Below are positions 23,863-26,004 of a stretch of 26,004 nt of DNA, piece after piece. Within the stretch, counting starts at the first letter, position 1. Each line of letters begins with the position of its first letter. The position numbers and the translations under genes are program-made. Source of the DNA: CAYPZL01 sp964415045 (GTDB lineage: Bacteria > Planctomycetota > Phycisphaerae > Sedimentisphaerales > Anaerobacaceae); assembly GCA_964415045.1 (NCBI GenBank), contig CAYPZL010000065.1, positions 1 through 26,004 of the forward strand, in the 5' to 3' direction. The notes under the pieces are model-generated. The model did no database searches. It had not been told where the DNA came from and was given only the letters and a program-made list of their open reading frames with translations.

Positions 23863-24736
23863 TCAGTCCGCCGACATGGCTAAGCGAAAGCCGTTGTTGT
23901 AGTGGACCATCTGGCCCATCGGGGTCTTCATGCGGATGTAGGAGCGACACAACCAGGGCGGACTGGCGAACGACCCGCCACGCGTGATGCCCATGGGATC
24001 GAAACGGTCGGTCGCGATCCAGGCCGAGCCGTCGGTCGGAGCCCCGTCGGCGCCCTCGTGCCAGATATCCTGGACCCACTCCCAGACGCCGCCGTGCATG
24101 TCGTAAAGGCCCCAGGCATTGGGCTTCTTGCGGGCCACAGGGTAGGTGTGCTTGACCTTGTCGCAATTCCACAGGTACCAGGCCATCTCGTTCAGTTGGC
24201 CCGCGTATTCGCCCGTGGTCCCGGCGCGACAGGCGTATTCCCATTCGGCCTCGCTGGGCAGCCGGACGTCGCGACCCGTCTTCTCGCTGAGCCAGCCGCA
24301 AAACGCCACCGCGTCGTACCAGCCCATGTGCGTCACGGGCTCGTCGTCGTTTTGCGTGAAGCCGGAGAAGCGCCAGTCGATGAGGGCCTCGTAATGCCAC
24401 GGCGTATCGGGCACGCACGTAAAAGCCCAGCCCTGCTTCTCGGCGTCGGTGACATACCCCGTCTCTTCGACAAACAGGCAAAACTGCGCGAGCGTCACCT
24501 CGGTTGTCGCCAGGTAATAGCATGTCGAAGCGGTACTCGATCGTCACTTGATGTACGGGCCGCTCGTCACCATCGCCCGTGTCCGAACCCATGGTGAACC
24601 TGCCAGGTCGAATCGTCACCAGGTCGAACGACACCCCCGCATCATCCACGCGAACCGCATTCGACGGCTCGCCCGAGGCCGAAAGAACGAGGCTGAGCAA
24701 CACGAGCACGATTGGCGACTTGCATGCGACCGACAT
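23863..24736 (-). pseudogene. FGE-sulfatase-domain (SUMF1-like) gene broken by a frameshift
   Basis: The gene encodes a formylglycine-generating-enzyme-like protein but is split. The upstream frame starts at 24736 (AAGGG before it), gives a signal-like N-terminus and VSFDLVTIRPGRFTMGSDTGDGDERPVHQVTIEYRFDM. At about 24518-24523 the frame shifts, and YYLATTEVTLAQFCLFVEETGYVTDAEKQGW continues in another frame to the stop at 23863. The C-terminal part has VTHMGWYDAVAFCGWLSEKTGRDVRLPSEAEWEYACRAG, GLYDMHGGVWEW and the active-site stretch RGGSFASPPWLCRSYIRM, ending in GFRLA. Of the two FGE active-site Cys, the first is Ser; the second (in WLCRS) is kept. One base too many (or two too few) explains the break, so a base-calling error is possible. 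If intact, it might not be a canonical sulfatase activator. Confidence 0.8.
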
Positions 24737-24950
24737 ATCCATTCCCTTCGCTGTTCTCCGATCTGCTCTTCGCGGTCGACGCAAGCGCGGCCACGGGCCG
24801 TTCTTAGAATGTATTGCTTCTGCGTCTTGCCTGTTACGAATCCATGCGAAATAATAGCGAAGTGTACGAGGCCCGCCACGCGTTTTTCCGGTAGAATGGG
24901 CCGACCTCAAGCGTGCGTCTGAAAACGAACGACAAGGGAGCCACAAGAAG

Positions 24951-25886
24951 ATGAGAACGCATCACACATCAAGCATCGTGTTGGCGGCGGGCCTCTGGAT
25001 GCTGGCGTCGGCAGGTACCGGTGCAGTCGCAACCGAGGACAAACCGCCCGTCGGCAAAGAGTATAAGCTCGTCTGGTCGGACGAGTTTACAGGCGAAGAG
25101 CTCGACCCGGGCAAGTGGGACTACCGCCAGTTGGGGCCGCGCCGGGACGCCGTCAACGTCAAGGAGACGGTCACGCTCGACGGGAAAGGCCACCTAATCC
25201 TCACAACCCGGCGCAGCGGCGACCAGGTGCAGACCGCCATGATCGGCACGCAGGACCTCTTCGAGACGACGTTCGGCTACTTCGAATGTCGCGTCAAGCT
25301 CCAGGAGCAGGTCGGACACTGGTCGGCCTTCTGGCTCCAGACGCCGACGATGGGCCAGCACATCGGCGATCCGGCCCGGGCGGGCACCGAGATCGACATC
25401 TTCGAATACCTGCGCCGGGAAGGCGATCTCGTGCATCACAATCTGCACTGGGACGGCTACGGCGAGCACCACAAGCACGCCGGAACGGACGTCCGCGTCC
25501 CCGGCCTCGGGCAGGGCTGGAACACCTTCGGCCTGCTCTGGACCCACACCGAATACGTCTTCACCATCAACGGCCAGGAAACCTGGCGGACCACCCGGGG
25601 CGTCTCGCAGCGCGATCAGTACATCATCCTGAGCCTGGAGGTCGGAAAATGGGCCGGCGACATCGCCGACGCCACGCTGCCCGACCACCTCTACGTCGAC
25701 TACGTCCGCGTCTACCAGAAAGCCCCGGCCACTCCAGCCAAATCCGATGCGCAAGGCCGGGCGCGTTTGACGAACCGCCGCGAAACCGCTTGGCGGGCCC
25801 GCCAGGAAACGAGGGAAGAAGATGTTCGAACTGCAAACCTATCGTTGCCCCGACTGCGGGATGGAGATTCGCCAGAAGCTGACTGA
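24951..25886 (+). CDS. Secreted GH16 endo-beta-glucanase/galactanase-like enzyme
   Basis: The 311-residue enzyme has a signal peptide (about 1-27, ending GAVATE). The GH16 jelly-roll has WSDEFTGEELDPGKWDY, GYFECRVKL, WSAFWLQTP and the catalytic motif EIDIFEY (Glu147, Asp149, Glu152), followed by LHWDGYGEHHK and WNTFGLLWT, ending in DYVRVYQK near residue 262. Such enzymes cut internal bonds of beta-glucans, agars or carrageenans; the subfamily cannot be fixed from the motif alone. About 50 basic, low-complexity residues follow the domain, and the last 65 bp overlap the next gene. GGGAG precedes the start. Confidence 0.9.
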   Translation: MRTHHTSSIVLAAGLWMLASAGTGAVATEDKPPVGKEYKLVWSDEFTGEELDPGKWDYRQLGPRRDAVNVKETVTLDGKGHLILTTRRSGDQVQTAMIGTQDLFETTFGYFECRVKLQEQVGHWSAFWLQTPTMGQHIGDPARAGTEIDIFEYLRREGDLVHHNLHWDGYGEHHKHAGTDVRVPGLGQGWNTFGLLWTHTEYVFTINGQETWRTTRGVSQRDQYIILSLEVGKWAGDIADATLPDHLYVDYVRVYQKAPATPAKSDAQGRARLTNRRETAWRARQETREEDVRTANLSLPRLRDGDSPEAD

Positions 25887-26004
25887 CGGCCAGCAATTCG
25901 ACTGTCCCGGTTGTCATCGCGCCTACCGCGTCCTCCTTGACGCCTCCAGCCCCAGCGCGGCCTCGCTGCGCTCGGCCGCAACCAAAAACTCCGTTTCCAA
26001 GCCT
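25822..26004 (+). CDS. Zinc-ribbon protein, 5' part (cut by window end)
   Basis: Sixty-one codons are visible. The start ATG at 25822 follows GAGGGAAGAAG. The product has two CxxC pairs (Cys9/Cys12 and Cys28/Cys31: RCPDCGMEI and DCPGCHRAY), a small zinc ribbon, then a Ser/Ala-rich stretch. Zinc ribbons of this type often precede membrane segments or other domains in Planctomycetota. It overlaps the end of the GH16 gene by 65 bp in another frame. Confidence 0.65.
   Translation, partial: MFELQTYRCPDCGMEIRQKLTDGQQFDCPGCHRAYRVLLDASSPSAASLRSAATKNSVSKP

Noticed and set aside
1..26004. CRISPR arrays, tRNA or rRNA genes, insertion sequences with transposase
   Set aside because: No regular short repeats with spacers, no cloverleaf or rRNA signatures and no transposase motifs were seen.

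Overview
The window is GC-rich, bacterial and gene-dense. Its content fits a Planctomycetota genome, probably a Phycisphaerae-type lineage. The evidence is a type I sulfatase with a CxPxR motif and a Tat leader, a DUF1080 (3-keto-disaccharide hydrolase) protein, a Tat-exported aldo/keto reductase, a dockerin-like secreted repeat protein, an FGE-sulfatase-domain protein, a DUF3568-like lipoprotein and an ECF sigma factor. The lineage is an inference from gene families. No rRNA or tRNA gene was seen.

Layout. 1-1.5 kb: ECF sigma factor, followed in the same frame after a single TAG by an unknown ORF. 1.56-1.94 kb (minus): stand-alone FHA protein. 2.16-3.77 kb: a chimeric, probably dead serine hydrolase with four C-terminal membrane helices. 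3.83-7.27 kb (minus): a membrane-anchored alpha-helical protein resembling linalool dehydratase/isomerase and a secreted GH78 alpha-L-rhamnosidase. 7.33-7.67 kb: a decayed nucleotidyltransferase remnant. 7.66-8.48 kb (minus) and 8.92-10.03 kb (plus): an unknown helical protein and an HTH regulator with an unknown sensor domain, divergent across a 442-bp spacer. 10.14-11.91 kb: a secreted protein translationally coupled to a DUF1080 protein. 12.0-16.0 kb: aldo/keto reductase (minus), sulfatase (plus) and HlyD-type adaptor (minus). 16.2-18.9 kb: DUF3568-like lipoprotein, a complex palindromic repeat element, a diacylglycerol/sphingosine-kinase-like protein and two small unknown genes. 19.2-21.7 kb: a seven-repeat, propeller-like protein with a dockerin-like tail, then an FKBP_N-cyclophilin fusion. 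21.7-25.9 kb: radical SAM/SPASM protein (minus), secreted nucleoside hydrolase (plus), frameshifted FGE-like gene (minus), GH16 glucanase (plus), and the start of a zinc-ribbon protein cut by the window edge.

How it fits together. GH78, sulfatase, GH16, DUF1080 and the exported oxidoreductase suggest extracellular or periplasmic breakdown of rhamnose-containing or sulfated glycans. They are scattered among housekeeping and unknown genes rather than forming one tight operon, so this is a loose catabolic neighbourhood. No clear new defence or mobile system is visible. The most unusual items are the in-frame TAG after the sigma factor, the double serine-hydrolase chimera, the palindromic element at 16.65-16.85 kb, the HTH-sensor/unknown divergent pair, the seven-repeat dockerin protein and the FGE-like gene that is frameshifted and lacks one active-site Cys. 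Several genes are broken (sigma/ORF, serine hydrolase, nucleotidyltransferase, FGE-like), which points either to gene decay or to base errors in an assembly.
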